DNA of 64,000 bases, taken from Myxococcus virescens (lineage in GTDB: Bacteria; Myxococcota; Myxococcia; Myxococcales; Myxococcaceae). The stretch's first letter is position 1. Every line of letters starts with the position of its first letter. A program made the position numbers and the translations under genes. The notes beneath the pieces are model-generated. The model did not search any database. It was not told where the DNA came from and worked only from the letters and a program-made list of their open reading frames with translations. Of this stretch, positions 40,555-49,593 are shown in pieces. The stretch lies in contig NZ_FNAJ01000003.1 of NCBI RefSeq assembly GCF_900101905.1, positions 248,001 to 312,000 of the forward strand. The letters run 5' to 3'.

Positions 40555-41763
40555 ATGAGTTCCTCCTCTTCGGACCCTCGCTCCCTGCTGGATGCCTTGC
40601 GCTCCGGCGCGCCGCTGCCCTCCTTTCCCGCCGAAGCGGTGGAGTCCGCCCGCGCCCTGGCGCGCGACGTCTCCCAGGCCGCCCTCGCCCGCGTGGAGGC
40701 CCTTCCGGAGCCCCTGGCCCTGGCCGTGCTCGAGGCTGCTGTGTCAGACGGGAACACCGTCCTGCCGGAGGCCCTGGCGTCCTCGTCGGTGAAGCCCCTG
40801 GTCAAGGCCGCGAAGAAGGCGCTGTACCAGCTTCGCTCGCGCGGCGTCGCCGTGGCCGGGCCCGCGCGTGCCACCCCGGCCGAGCCGCCCCCCGCCGCCG
40901 CCCCCGAGGCCCTCAACGCGCTCGCCAGCGCCGTCACCGGTGACGGCGAGCGAGCGCTCGTGCTGGCGCGGGTGCTGCGCGGCGCGGGCGTGGAGGTGGT
41001 GCAGATGCAGCTGTCCGACGAGCGCGGCGTGGTGGCGCTCCAGTTGGGCGACAGGAATCGCGCCACCTGGCGGAAGCTGGTGAAGGACGGGCTGGCCCAC
41101 GGCGGCATCGTGGAGCTGCCGCCCGAGGAAGCCGCGGCCCTGCTGGCCGAGGCCGCCGGCACCAACCTGCGCACCCGCACACCCTTCCCCAAAGGACTGG
41201 ACGTGGTGCTGCGCCACTTTGGTGTCCAGCCGCAGCAGTCGCCCACCGAGCTGCCTCCGCCCGAGCCCGAGGACCTCCGCCGCGCGCAGGAAGCCGACGT
41301 CCTCCACGACACCGTGGAGCTGGCTTCGTGGCTGCCTCCGGAGCCCGACATGCGGGTCCTGGTGCAGAAGATGGACGAAGTGGTGCAAAGCCCCCTGTCG
41401 CTGAGCGACGTGCAGCGTCAGGAGCAGCTCCAGGCGGCGGTGCTCGGCGTGGCCCGGGACTTCTTCACCCCCGAGGTGCGCCAGCGCTACGCGCTGCGGC
41501 TGTGGCGGATGGCGGACTACTTCGAGCGGAGCAGCCGCCCACGCGAGGCGGACATCGCCCGGGCTGAGGCCCGCCGGCTCTTCCATGGGGCCCAGGAGCC
41601 CTTCTCCCGCTTCGCCGAGCGGCTCTTCGAGAAGGTGCTGGCCCTGGTCGCCGCCGCCGGGGCGCGGGCCGGTGCTCGGCCCGGCGCGGACACCGGCCCC
41701 GCGGAGGCCGCGCCTGCCCCCACGCTGGAGCGGCGCAGCCCCGGCGGGCTCATCATCCCCTGA
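40555..41763 (+). CDS. hypothetical protein, no known family
   Basis: Encodes 402 residues, soluble and Ala/Leu/Glu-rich, with no signal peptide or transmembrane segment. An Ala/Pro linker around residues 100-120 separates two helical domains. The C-terminal domain (about 225-375) repeats Leu-rich amphipathic helices such as LQAAVLGVARDFFTPEVRQRYALRLWRM, interrupted by AEARRLFHGAQEPFSRFAERL. I do not recognise the family. A GAAGG lies before ATG 40555. The convergent SprT-like gene begins 26 bp after the stop. Confidence 0.6.
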   Translation: MSSSSSDPRSLLDALRSGAPLPSFPAEAVESARALARDVSQAALARVEALPEPLALAVLEAAVSDGNTVLPEALASSSVKPLVKAAKKALYQLRSRGVAVAGPARATPAEPPPAAAPEALNALASAVTGDGERALVLARVLRGAGVEVVQMQLSDERGVVALQLGDRNRATWRKLVKDGLAHGGIVELPPEEAAALLAEAAGTNLRTRTPFPKGLDVVLRHFGVQPQQSPTELPPPEPEDLRRAQEADVLHDTVELASWLPPEPDMRVLVQKMDEVVQSPLSLSDVQRQEQLQAAVLGVARDFFTPEVRQRYALRLWRMADYFERSSRPREADIARAEARRLFHGAQEPFSRFAERLFEKVLALVAAAGARAGARPGADTGPAEAAPAPTLERRSPGGLIIP

Positions 41764-41788
41764 GCACAGGGGACCCACGCGCGGCCAC

Positions 41789-42595
41789 TCAGGCCGGCGT
41801 CACGCGGGCACGCAGGAGCAGGTCCAGATTCTCTCGCTCCCACGCGAGGGCGCGGGCGTAGTCGTGGAACTGCTTCTCGTGCTCCATCAGCTCGGGCGGG
41901 TGGATGCAGCGCCGCCCGTCATCGCCCTTCCGCGTCCGGTACACGTGGTGGAGCATCTCGTGGAAGACAATCCACTCCACGAAGTAGCGGGGCACCACCG
42001 GCTGATCCAACGCCGGGTGGATGCGGATGACCTTCGAGTCCGCGGAGTAGGAGCCCATCTTGATGCTCTTGCGAGGCCCCTTCACCCGCGGCGCCGGGCC
42101 GTAGGTGATGGCCGCGTCGATGCGGCCTTCGAAGTAGCGCTCGTTCAGCCGGGCGTAGATGCGCTCCAAGTCGTGGTGCTGCCCCACGGGCTCCAGCCGG
42201 ATGCGCTTGCGCATCTGCGCCGGAGACAGGCGCCGAATGTAGACGCGGTTGCGCTCGATGAACTTGTCCAGCAGCACGCTGGCGTCCGGGTCACCCTTGC
42301 GCACGAAGCTGGCGAGCGCCTGCACCACGTCGTCCGGAGCGACCAGGAACATGTGGTGCAGCCGAAGCCGCCACATGGCCCGCTGGCGTTGGAACGTCAG
42401 CATGGTGTGCGTGTTGTCGTGAATCTCCAACGCCACCTTCGCGCGCAGGCGCGTGCGCAGCCGGCGTTCGAGCACGCGACGCCAGACCTTCAAGAGCCTG
42501 TTGGGCTCGGGGACGAGGGGAACCTGCCGGGCCACCCGGCCGGCCGTGTAACTCCGCTTCCTGATTACGTTTTTCTGACTCTTCGGGCGCGCCAT
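41789..42595 (-). CDS. SprT-like zinc metalloprotease domain protein
   Basis: Encodes about 268 residues. The C-terminal half is a SprT-like zinc-binding domain with VEWIVFHEMLHHVY, the HExxH motif that supplies two metal ligands and the catalytic Glu, followed by MEHEKQFHDYARAL with the third His. The preceding region (LERIYARLNERYFEGRIDAAITYG) matches the SprT-domain entry. The N-terminal 130 residues are basic and unassigned. SprT-family proteins are involved in protein degradation on DNA in eukaryotes (Spartan), but the bacterial role is not settled. ATG 42595 has GGA 7 nt upstream and begins the basic region; ATG 42628 is an alternative. Confidence 0.78.
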   Translation of the reverse strand: MARPKSQKNVIRKRSYTAGRVARQVPLVPEPNRLLKVWRRVLERRLRTRLRAKVALEIHDNTHTMLTFQRQRAMWRLRLHHMFLVAPDDVVQALASFVRKGDPDASVLLDKFIERNRVYIRRLSPAQMRKRIRLEPVGQHHDLERIYARLNERYFEGRIDAAITYGPAPRVKGPRKSIKMGSYSADSKVIRIHPALDQPVVPRYFVEWIVFHEMLHHVYRTRKGDDGRRCIHPPELMEHEKQFHDYARALAWERENLDLLLRARVTPA

Positions 42596-42751
42596 AAGGG
42601 TTCCGGATTCTACGGACCCGTCTGACATGTGTAAACGCGCTCGGGAAGGCGAAAGCCCTGGAATTCCAACGACTTAAGGCCACTCAAGCCCACCAGGGCC
42701 CACTTGTCCGCCGCTGGGGCAGGATGCCGCATACGCTTCAAACGCCCGATG

Positions 42752-45265
42752 TCACTGGCGTCGCTTCTTGCATGGAATCTGCAGGACGAGCGGCCCCTCG
42801 CTCGCCGGCTCTATGAGGTAGGGCTTTGTACCCTTCGGCTTCCGACGCCCCGGGCACTGGTAGCTCACCCGGATGGGGCCCGCGGGCAGCGAAACCAGGG
42901 TGTTGATGGGGAGGCGCTCGCCCCCCTCGCGCCGCAGCACCGTACGGGCGGGGGCATCGAAGCGGACGCTCACCCGAGAGACTTCAGCGGTGGCCGCGAG
43001 CGGCGCGTCCGCGTTGGCCTCAGGGGACGCTGTTGCTCGCGGCTCCGGAGGCTTCGCCGATTCAGTCGGCGCCGTCGCTTCCGGGCGTCCGTCGTCTTGC
43101 GCCACGGGGGGCGTGTTCGTGAGTGTGGAGGCAGGCAGCGCCTGTCCCGTGGCGGGCAGGACGACGGGGGACGCCGTTCCCCGCGGGTCCAGCGCGCCGA
43201 CCGACAAGTCCTGAGGCTGCCTCGCCGATGCTCCGTGCGCGCCGCCCCAGAACCACCACGTCAGGCCCATGCCCAGGGCGAGGAGCCCCACGACGCACGC
43301 GACCACCAGCGCCACCGGACGCTTGCGCTCGGGCGGCATGGCCCGCGTGTCGGCGGTGAACTCGCCCGAGTCCCCGCCATAGCCCATGGTGGACTCGTCA
43401 TCGTCCGGATCATCCCGGAGCGTGGGCCGAGGGTCGGTGTACTCCAGCGAGGACTGGCTCAGGTCGGCATGGAGGAAGTCTTCGTCATCCTCCTCCTTGT
43501 GCCGGCCGCCTCGGGACGGCGGCGGGCTCCTCGGTGGCTGCGGCCGCTGATTCACCGTGGCGGGAGTCAGGGAGACGGACTGGGAGAGCTCCAGGTCCAG
43601 CGAGAGTGCGCGACGCGGAGGCACCGGCGTGATGGACACGGAAGGAGCCGCGTCCTCCTCCGGCGGAGGGGGCCGGCGCGAGGCCGCCACGTGGGAGGGA
43701 GACGACGGGCCGGGGCGACGCGTGCGGGACGGCTCCGCCACGCGCGCGGGAGGAGGCGCCATGTGCGGCGAGGAGCGGCGAGCCGGAGCCGGCGGTGTCG
43801 ACGCAGGACGGGATGGAATGTCTCTGGGCCGACTCCGCTGCGGCACGGTGGACTCTCCGTCGCCGATGTCCAGGTCCTCCACCACCGGCGCCGTGGCCCG
43901 GTACCCCACGGGCGAGGTGGCGACGGCGGTGGACATCTCCGAATCCTCGTCGTCGTCCTCCGCCTGGAGGGCAGGCAGGTCGCGCGGGCGCGCCATCAGC
44001 GTGGCGGGCTCCGGCTCGTCACCGGAGAAGGACACCGGCACCGAGTCCCTGGAGGCGCGGCGAGGCGTGGGCCGAGCGGTGAGGCCGGGCGTGAGCTGCG
44101 CGCTGGGCACCGAGGCCAGGTCGGACTCGGGCGTGGTCGAGGACAGCGTGGGGGCGGTGGACTCCAGCACGGACGGGCGCCGCGGCGGCTCGGCGTCCTG
44201 GGAGAGCCGAGCGCCCTGCAGTGGCACGGTGGCTTCACGCCGGCCGGGGCCCTTGGCCTCGGGGATGTGGAGGATGGTGCGCTCCTCCTCCTCGCCCAGC
44301 AGCCGGCCGATGTACTCCGACACGTCCAGGCTCTGCCGGAGGGTACCGGAGGCGAGGAAGGCCTCCAGCGCGTCGTGCACCTCCGACGCGCGCTGGTAGC
44401 GCAGGGCGCGGTCCTTGGTGAGGCAGCGCATGACGATGCGCGAGAGCGCTGGCGGGTAATCGTCGCGAAGCAGGTGCGGCGGCGACGGGTCCTCGTAGCG
44501 GATGGCGTAGAGGATGCCCTCCGTCGTCGGCTTGGCGAAGGGCTGCCGGCCGGTGGTGATTTCGTACAGCATGGTGCCCAGCGCGAAGATGTCCGCGCGG
44601 TGGTCCAGCCGCTCCTGCGACACCTGCTCCGGCGCCAGGTAGAGGAACTTGCCCTTGATGACGCCCGGCTTGCTGCGTTCCATGAACGCGCCCGCCTTGG
44701 CGATGCCGAAGTCCACCAGCTTGACGCGCCCGTCGTAGCCGATCATCACGTTCTGAGGGCTGACGTCGCGGTGGATCAACTCCAGCGGGCGCCCATCCAC
44801 GCCGCGGCTGTGGTGCGCGTAGTCCAGGCCGGCGGCCACCTGCGCGCAGATGCGCGCGGCCACGCCATAGGGCACCGTGGCGCCGAACTTGGACTCCTCG
44901 GCCATGACGCGCCGCAGGTCCACGCCCTCCACGTACTCCATGGCGATGAAGATGTTGTCGCCCTCCTTCCCCAACTCGTGCACCTGCACGATGTTGGGGT
45001 GGTGGAGCTGCGCGGCGATGCGCGCCTCGTCCAGGAACATCTGGACGAACTCGGGCTCCTCCGAGAGGTACGGGAGGATGCGCTTGAGCACCACCAGTTC
45101 GGGGTCCGGCGGCCGCTGAGACAGGAACAGCTCCGCCATGCCTCCCACGGCGAGCCGCTTGATCAGCAGGTAGTTACCGAACGGAATGGCCGTCTGGGGC
45201 GAGCTCACGAAGAAAGGCCGTCTGTCTGAAGGTGAATGGACTGGACTTTTCCGGAGCTTACCCAC
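42752..45265 (-). CDS. transmembrane Ser/Thr protein kinase
   Basis: Encodes about 837 residues. The kinase domain (about residues 30-310) has a glycine loop LAVGGMAELFL, lysine in VVLKRIL, catalytic HRDVSPQNV near 162, DFGIAK near 186 and an APEQ activation segment. A long low-complexity linker rich in Pro, Arg, Ser and Asp follows (about 320-640). One transmembrane helix lies near 652-675 (VALVVACVVGLLALGMGLTWWFW), and a C-terminal exported domain of about 160 residues follows. The linker contains many Ser/Thr-Pro sites, possible autophosphorylation targets. Start: GTG 45265 follows AGGAG with 9 nt between; ATG 45298 and GTG 45208 are alternatives. An intrinsic terminator of the next gene lies just upstream. 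Confidence 0.9.
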   Translation of the reverse strand: MGKLRKSPVHSPSDRRPFFVSSPQTAIPFGNYLLIKRLAVGGMAELFLSQRPPDPELVVLKRILPYLSEEPEFVQMFLDEARIAAQLHHPNIVQVHELGKEGDNIFIAMEYVEGVDLRRVMAEESKFGATVPYGVAARICAQVAAGLDYAHHSRGVDGRPLELIHRDVSPQNVMIGYDGRVKLVDFGIAKAGAFMERSKPGVIKGKFLYLAPEQVSQERLDHRADIFALGTMLYEITTGRQPFAKPTTEGILYAIRYEDPSPPHLLRDDYPPALSRIVMRCLTKDRALRYQRASEVHDALEAFLASGTLRQSLDVSEYIGRLLGEEEERTILHIPEAKGPGRREATVPLQGARLSQDAEPPRRPSVLESTAPTLSSTTPESDLASVPSAQLTPGLTARPTPRRASRDSVPVSFSGDEPEPATLMARPRDLPALQAEDDDEDSEMSTAVATSPVGYRATAPVVEDLDIGDGESTVPQRSRPRDIPSRPASTPPAPARRSSPHMAPPPARVAEPSRTRRPGPSSPSHVAASRRPPPPEEDAAPSVSITPVPPRRALSLDLELSQSVSLTPATVNQRPQPPRSPPPSRGGRHKEEDDEDFLHADLSQSSLEYTDPRPTLRDDPDDDESTMGYGGDSGEFTADTRAMPPERKRPVALVVACVVGLLALGMGLTWWFWGGAHGASARQPQDLSVGALDPRGTASPVVLPATGQALPASTLTNTPPVAQDDGRPEATAPTESAKPPEPRATASPEANADAPLAATAEVSRVSVRFDAPARTVLRREGGERLPINTLVSLPAGPIRVSYQCPGRRKPKGTKPYLIEPASEGPLVLQIPCKKRRQ

Positions 45266-45334
45266 AATCACCGGCTCCTGGGAGCCAGGGACCCGCATCG
45301 GTGGGTTCCGGACACCCACCCCGCCTTCCGGGCC

Positions 45335-45375
45335 CAAAAAGAAGCCGCCCCTCCCCGGGTGGGCGAGGGGCGGCT
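45335..45375 (-). terminator. intrinsic terminator of the lipoprotein gene at 45407
   Basis: An 11-bp perfect stem (45343-45353 with 45365-45375) and, on the minus strand, a TCTTTTT run after it. It terminates the transcript of the minus-strand lipoprotein gene and insulates the kinase gene, whose own promoter must lie between here and its start. Confidence 0.85.
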
Positions 45376-45406
45376 CGTTACGAACCCGCGATACGAAACC
45401 GGGCCG

Positions 45407-46510
45407 TTACGGCGCTTCCGCCGGAGTGACCGTTCCCACCATGTCCGCCGTGCAGTCCGTCGGAATCAGGACGTAGGTGTACGGATTCGTAGTGCCCGGG
45501 ATGACGCCATCCGCGGACTCGTTGCACCTGAAGGTCGTGCCGCCATCGCTGGTCGTCGTGGTTCCGCCGTCCGTGCACACCACGTTCGAGTACGTGTCCC
45601 AAACGCCCCGGAGGCCGTTTTCGAACGTCACCGTGCCGCCGTCCGCGGCGGCCGCGCGCATGTCGCAACCCTCCACGTTGTAGGTCTTGTAGTTGGCCAC
45701 GAGGATGCCACCCGTCACCTCGAAGCCCAGGTAGGTATCGTTCTCCGGCTCGTTCGGGCGCTGCTTCATCGCCTCGGGAGACGCATTCGTGATGGTCAGC
45801 GGGCCCGGGATGTGGACGCGCGTACCGCCGAGCTCAGGATTGGGAACCGCAACGCCACCCTCCGCGTTGCCAAAGCCTTCCGGCACGGTGTTGTCGGGCA
45901 GCGGCTCCCCAGAGCCCTTCTTGGTGATGACCAGGCTCCCCGTCGCGCCCGTCACATTAATCTGGTGCGCGCTCTTGATGACGGGACGATAGGCCTCGCG
46001 CATATTGGGGGCATTGTCCGTCGCCGTTGCATTGAACGTACGGAACAGGCCCTCGATCCGCAGGACGTCGCCCACGACCGGCGCGTAGTTCTTGGTCGCG
46101 TCCGTGTAGAACTTGTCGACGAAGATACCCTCCGTCGGGAAGCATGAATCCACGACCCAGAACCGCGCAGTGTAGTCGCCCTGGTTGCCGCGCGTCAGCT
46201 GGCTGACGGCCGTCACGACGACCTCGTCCAGCGTCACCGCCTCGCCCCGGGTGCCGCTCTCGCGCAGCCGTCCGATGGGGCCCTTTCCGTCGACCGGCTC
46301 GGGGCAGACCCGCGGGCCGGCGTCCTCCGGAGGCAAACCGGCGTCCGTTCCCGCGTCGGAGCCCGCATCCGTGCCACAGTTACCGATACAGCCCGCATCC
46401 GGGAGAGGATTCGGGTCGCCATCGTCATCCCGGCCAGAGCAGCCAGCAACGGAAGCCATCGTCGCTGCAGTGATCAGCGCCGCGGCGCCCAGCGTTTTGC
46501 GCAGTTCCAT
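45407..46510 (-). CDS. lipoprotein with OB-fold/Cys-rich external domain
   Basis: Encodes about 367 residues. The lipobox SVAGC is at about residues 20-24, followed by an Asp/Gly/Pro-rich linker with scattered Cys (GCIGNCGTDAGSDAGTDAG) typical of myxobacterial surface lipoproteins. Residues about 85-170 (VTLDEVVVTAVSQLT, DYTARFWVVDSCFPTEGIFV, VVGDVLRIEGLF) are beta-rich and look like an OB-fold. The C-terminal half carries further Cys and Gly-Gly-Thr runs. No enzyme motif was seen. ATG 46510 is preferred to 46525 because GGAG lies 9 nt upstream of it. Confidence 0.72.
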   Translation of the reverse strand: MELRKTLGAAALITAATMASVAGCSGRDDDGDPNPLPDAGCIGNCGTDAGSDAGTDAGLPPEDAGPRVCPEPVDGKGPIGRLRESGTRGEAVTLDEVVVTAVSQLTRGNQGDYTARFWVVDSCFPTEGIFVDKFYTDATKNYAPVVGDVLRIEGLFRTFNATATDNAPNMREAYRPVIKSAHQINVTGATGSLVITKKGSGEPLPDNTVPEGFGNAEGGVAVPNPELGGTRVHIPGPLTITNASPEAMKQRPNEPENDTYLGFEVTGGILVANYKTYNVEGCDMRAAAADGGTVTFENGLRGVWDTYSNVVCTDGGTTTTSDGGTTFRCNESADGVIPGTTNPYTYVLIPTDCTADMVGTVTPAEAP

Positions 46511-46899
46511 GTCTCGAGTCTCCATTCATTTCGGCGCCGCGATTCGTCAACGCCGACGCCTGCCGGCCTGAGGATGGGGCCTTATACCGGCGCCTTACGG
46601 GGGCCGGCAAGGAAGGCGCCCACTACACGGGTGACACGTGCGTGAACTCCAGGCGCGTGAGTCCCGGATTCCACACTGGGTCCGGATTCAGACGCTACAC
46701 TCTCAGGATTCCAAGAAAATGTCCCCTGCCGACAGTCCTGCAAGGAGGCTCGACGTCGTGTGGGCCACCTGGGAAGAGGCCGTCCTGCGCCGGTTCATCA
46801 GTCCACCGTCCCGGATGCTCCGTCGCCGATTCGGGAAAGGTGGACGCAGCCCGCCTCTTGTCTAATGGTCGGGAACGGGGATTGCTGAAGCCCACGCTC
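46511..46899. other. divergent intergenic region between two lipoprotein genes
   Basis: A 389-bp region with no convincing gene. It contains a candidate minus-strand promoter (listed at 46581-46610). On the plus side no good -10/-35 pair stands out, although GCTACACTCT near 46696 could hold a weak -10. Short open frames here lack family resemblance and any codon pattern, so I leave them out. Confidence 0.5.
46581..46610 (-). promoter_or_regulatory. candidate sigma-70 promoter for lipoprotein gene
   Basis: Read on the minus strand: TTGCCG (46605-46610), an 18-bp spacer, then TATAAG (46581-46586). These match 4 of 6 and 4 of 6 bases of the consensus hexamers and lie about 71 nt before ATG 46510. 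Sequence-only prediction. Confidence 0.35.
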
Positions 46900-48726
46900 A
46901 TGAGCCTCCGCGCCCTTTTTCCCTACGTCACCCTGACCTCGCTTTTCACGGCCTGCATCAACGTCCCCGATGTCGTGGACGCACAACCCGATGCGGGCGA
47001 CATCAACGAGCCTGATGGCGGCCCGGCTGACGGCAAGGTCACTCTCACGGCCATCAATGGTGCGACGCACGTTCGAGACACCGTCACGCTTCAGATCAGC
47101 ACGAGCGTACAGCAACCCGACACGGTCGAACTTTTCGTCGGAAACGAGCTGCTGGCCTCGTTGCAGCCCCCCTATACGTACACCTGGGACACCACCTCGT
47201 TTCCCGAGACGACCCACACGCTGGTTGCCCGAGTCACAAAGGCCGGGCGCATCGAGACGAGTGATGAACGGCGGTTCATCGTGGATCGCACCGCGCCCAC
47301 CATCATCTCCAAGGAGCCTACTCCGAATGACAACGCCGTCGCGGCTGGGAGCCCCATACGCATTCGCATTTCGGAGCCCGTGCTGGGCTCGACACTCAAC
47401 GGAACATCGGTCCGGCTCCGACTGGGAGGGGTGGTCGTCGACCGCACCGTCGAACTCACGGAGAACGAGTCTCTCCTGACCGTTACCCCCACGGAGATAG
47501 GCCCCGTACCGCATGAGTTCGAACTCGCGCTGGCAGACTCGATTACGGATCTGGCCGGCAACCCGCTTGAGGATTCAACAACGACATGGTCATGGCGCGC
47601 TCCAGCATGGCTGAGCGTCGGCCCAGCAGCGGGAATCAGCCCTTCCTGGGCGAATTCTCCTCATCTTCATCTGGCCCCGGACACTGCTCCGCTGGTGACG
47701 TGGAGGACCGCCACAGGCATTCATGTCCACAGACTCCAGGAGGGTAGTTGGAATGCCCTGGGAGGAACGCTCAGCGTACGCGTCGATGACATCGAAGTGC
47801 ACGCGTCAGCCCCTATGGTCATCAGCCACAATGGCACGCCCTATGTGAGCTGGACCGAAGAGGAACGAGGCGAAGGCACCACATACGTCCGCTCCTGGGG
47901 TGCCAGCGAATGGCAGTCCGTTGCAAATGCCGTGGACGGAGTGGGCAAACCATCTATCCAGTTTGGCACTGAGACCACACCGTGGCTCGCGGGCATCGCC
48001 CCCGGTCCGGAACAGGGCGCGACAAGCATCCGCGTCCGACGGCAAAACGGTGCGCAGTGGGCGGACGTCGGCAGCGCGTTTCGGGCCGTCACGGCCAACC
48101 TCGGGCGGGTCAGCGACGTGTCCCTGCGATTCCACGCCGCCGTGCCCTACATCGCCTGGTCCGAGTTCGGACTGGACACAAACAACGAGCCCATCAACGG
48201 CCGCGTCCATGTGTGGCAGCGGGCCGCAAATGAATGGATCCCGCTGGGCTCCGCCCTCAAGACTCACACGTCGGATACCAGTGCCAGCCAGGTGGACATG
48301 AGGCTCGATGGGAACGGACGTCCGCTGGTCGTCTGGTCCGAGACAACCCCGGAAGGCCCCACAGGTACCGCAGCCAACGTCTACGTCTCAAGGTGGGACG
48401 GCAATCAGTGGGTTTCCCTAGGAAACGGATTGAGTGCCACCCCTGGAAACACCCCCGCGGACCTTCCGTCCATGGCCCTGGCTCCCGACGACACACCGCT
48501 GGTGGCGTGGAGAGAGAGCGATGGCACGACGAACCGCGTCCATGTCCGCCAGTGGTCAGGCTCGGAATGGAGGACCATCCATGGCTCCGGCAGCGCTCTG
48601 CCGGACGCCACGAACGTGGGCAGTCTGCACCTCCAGGTGGATGCGGATGGCATCCCCTGGGTCGCGTGTGAGGCCATGGCCGAGGACAGGAGTCCACGAA
48701 TCTTCGTCTACCGCTTCAACCGCTAG
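46900..48726 (+). CDS. surface lipoprotein with Ig-like and beta-propeller-like regions
   Basis: Encodes about 608 residues. A hydrophobic start ends in LFTAC, a plausible lipobox with Phe at -3, then an Asp/Pro linker. Residues about 45-130 form a bacterial Ig-like module (VTLTAINGATHVRDTVTLQIS; TWDTTSFPETTHTLVARVTK), and 130-230 a second (IRIRISEPVLGSTLNGTSVRL). From about 235 there are roughly eight repeats with W-S-x phrases such as VTWRTATGIHVHRL, YVSWTEEERGEGTTYVRSW and VVWSETTPEGPTGTAANVYVSRW, the look of a beta-propeller. Third codon positions carry noticeably more A and T than in neighbouring genes. Function is unknown; an adhesive or binding role is inferred. ATG 46900 gives the signal peptide. 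Confidence 0.72.
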   Translation: MSLRALFPYVTLTSLFTACINVPDVVDAQPDAGDINEPDGGPADGKVTLTAINGATHVRDTVTLQISTSVQQPDTVELFVGNELLASLQPPYTYTWDTTSFPETTHTLVARVTKAGRIETSDERRFIVDRTAPTIISKEPTPNDNAVAAGSPIRIRISEPVLGSTLNGTSVRLRLGGVVVDRTVELTENESLLTVTPTEIGPVPHEFELALADSITDLAGNPLEDSTTTWSWRAPAWLSVGPAAGISPSWANSPHLHLAPDTAPLVTWRTATGIHVHRLQEGSWNALGGTLSVRVDDIEVHASAPMVISHNGTPYVSWTEEERGEGTTYVRSWGASEWQSVANAVDGVGKPSIQFGTETTPWLAGIAPGPEQGATSIRVRRQNGAQWADVGSAFRAVTANLGRVSDVSLRFHAAVPYIAWSEFGLDTNNEPINGRVHVWQRAANEWIPLGSALKTHTSDTSASQVDMRLDGNGRPLVVWSETTPEGPTGTAANVYVSRWDGNQWVSLGNGLSATPGNTPADLPSMALAPDDTPLVAWRESDGTTNRVHVRQWSGSEWRTIHGSGSALPDATNVGSLHLQVDADGIPWVACEAMAEDRSPRIFVYRFNR

Positions 48727-48736
48727 CCAGCCCCAC

Positions 48737-48760
48737 GCCGCCAGTCGCTACACTGGCGGC
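48737..48760 (+). promoter_or_regulatory. hairpin abutting the GDPD start codon
   Basis: GCCGCCAGT (48737-48745) pairs perfectly over 9 bp with ACTGGCGGC (48752-48760) around a 6-nt loop. The second arm ends one base before ATG 48761, so the stem occupies the place of a ribosome-binding site and no separate Shine-Dalgarno sequence is seen. It could also be a terminator for the preceding lipoprotein gene. Confidence 0.45.
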
Positions 48761-49582
48761 ATGGCATCCTCTCCCCTCCCCTTCCTCCGCGGCCTGCGGC
48801 CCACGCTGCACATCGCCCACCGTGGAGGCGCGGCCGTGGCGCCGGAGAACACACTGGCGGCCTTCCGGCAGGCCGTGGAGCGCTATCGCACGGACATGCT
48901 GGAGCTCGACCTCCACCTCACCCGGGACGGGGAGCTCGTCGTTGCCCATGACGTCACGCTGGAGCGCTGCACGGACGGCACGGGCCCGCTGGCTGCGCTC
49001 ACGCTGGCCGAACTCCAGCGGCTGGACGCGGGCTTTCACTTCACGCCCGATGAAGGCCGCACCTTCCCGTTCCGGGGCCAGGGCGTGCGCATCCCCAGCT
49101 TCCGCGAACTGCTGCGCACCTTCCCCAACCTGCGCCTCAACGTGGAGCTCAAGCCGGATGTCCCCGGCATCGAGGACACCTTCGCCCAGGTGCTTCAAGA
49201 GGAAGGCGCCCTGGAGCGGGTGTGCATGGGCAGCGAACTGGACACCGTGGCCGAGCGGCTGGCGGAGCGCCTCCCTTCCGCCTGCCACTTCTATCCCCGC
49301 GATGCGCTCGCGGCCTTCGTCATCGCCCTGCGTGGCGGGGACACGCCGCCGGAGGACCCGCGCTACACCGTGCTCGACATGCCGCTCTATTTCGGTGAGG
49401 TCCGGCTGGTGGACACGAACTTCCTCCAGCAGTGCGCGGCCCGGGGCAAGTGGGTCAACGTCTGGACGGTGGATGACCCGAAGGAGATGCACCAGCTCCT
49501 GGCGGAAGGCGTCGGCGGCATCATGACCGACCGGCCGGACGTCCTGAGGCAGATCATGGACGACCCCTCGAAGCCGGGATAA
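48761..49582 (+). CDS. glycerophosphodiester phosphodiesterase
   Basis: Encodes 273 residues of a GDPD, which cleaves glycerophosphodiesters to glycerol-3-phosphate and an alcohol. The TIM-barrel signature is visible: LHIAHRGGAAVAPENTLAAF, then ELDLHLTRDGELVVAHDVTL, where His, Glu, Asp and the second His form the metal and catalytic site. A conserved LNVELKPD follows, and NVWTVDDPKEM and IMTDRPD close the barrel. No signal peptide, so the enzyme is cytoplasmic. It is 34 bp from the preceding lipoprotein gene and 11 bp before the deoxynucleoside kinase, with which it may form an operon. A perfect hairpin abuts its start. Confidence 0.93.
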   Translation: MASSPLPFLRGLRPTLHIAHRGGAAVAPENTLAAFRQAVERYRTDMLELDLHLTRDGELVVAHDVTLERCTDGTGPLAALTLAELQRLDAGFHFTPDEGRTFPFRGQGVRIPSFRELLRTFPNLRLNVELKPDVPGIEDTFAQVLQEEGALERVCMGSELDTVAERLAERLPSACHFYPRDALAAFVIALRGGDTPPEDPRYTVLDMPLYFGEVRLVDTNFLQQCAARGKWVNVWTVDDPKEMHQLLAEGVGGIMTDRPDVLRQIMDDPSKPG

Positions 49583-49593
49583 GCCCCGGATTC

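Noticed and set aside
46638-46865. 75-residue frame between the two lipoprotein genes
   Set aside because: No resemblance to known proteins and no clear ribosome-binding site; probably chance.
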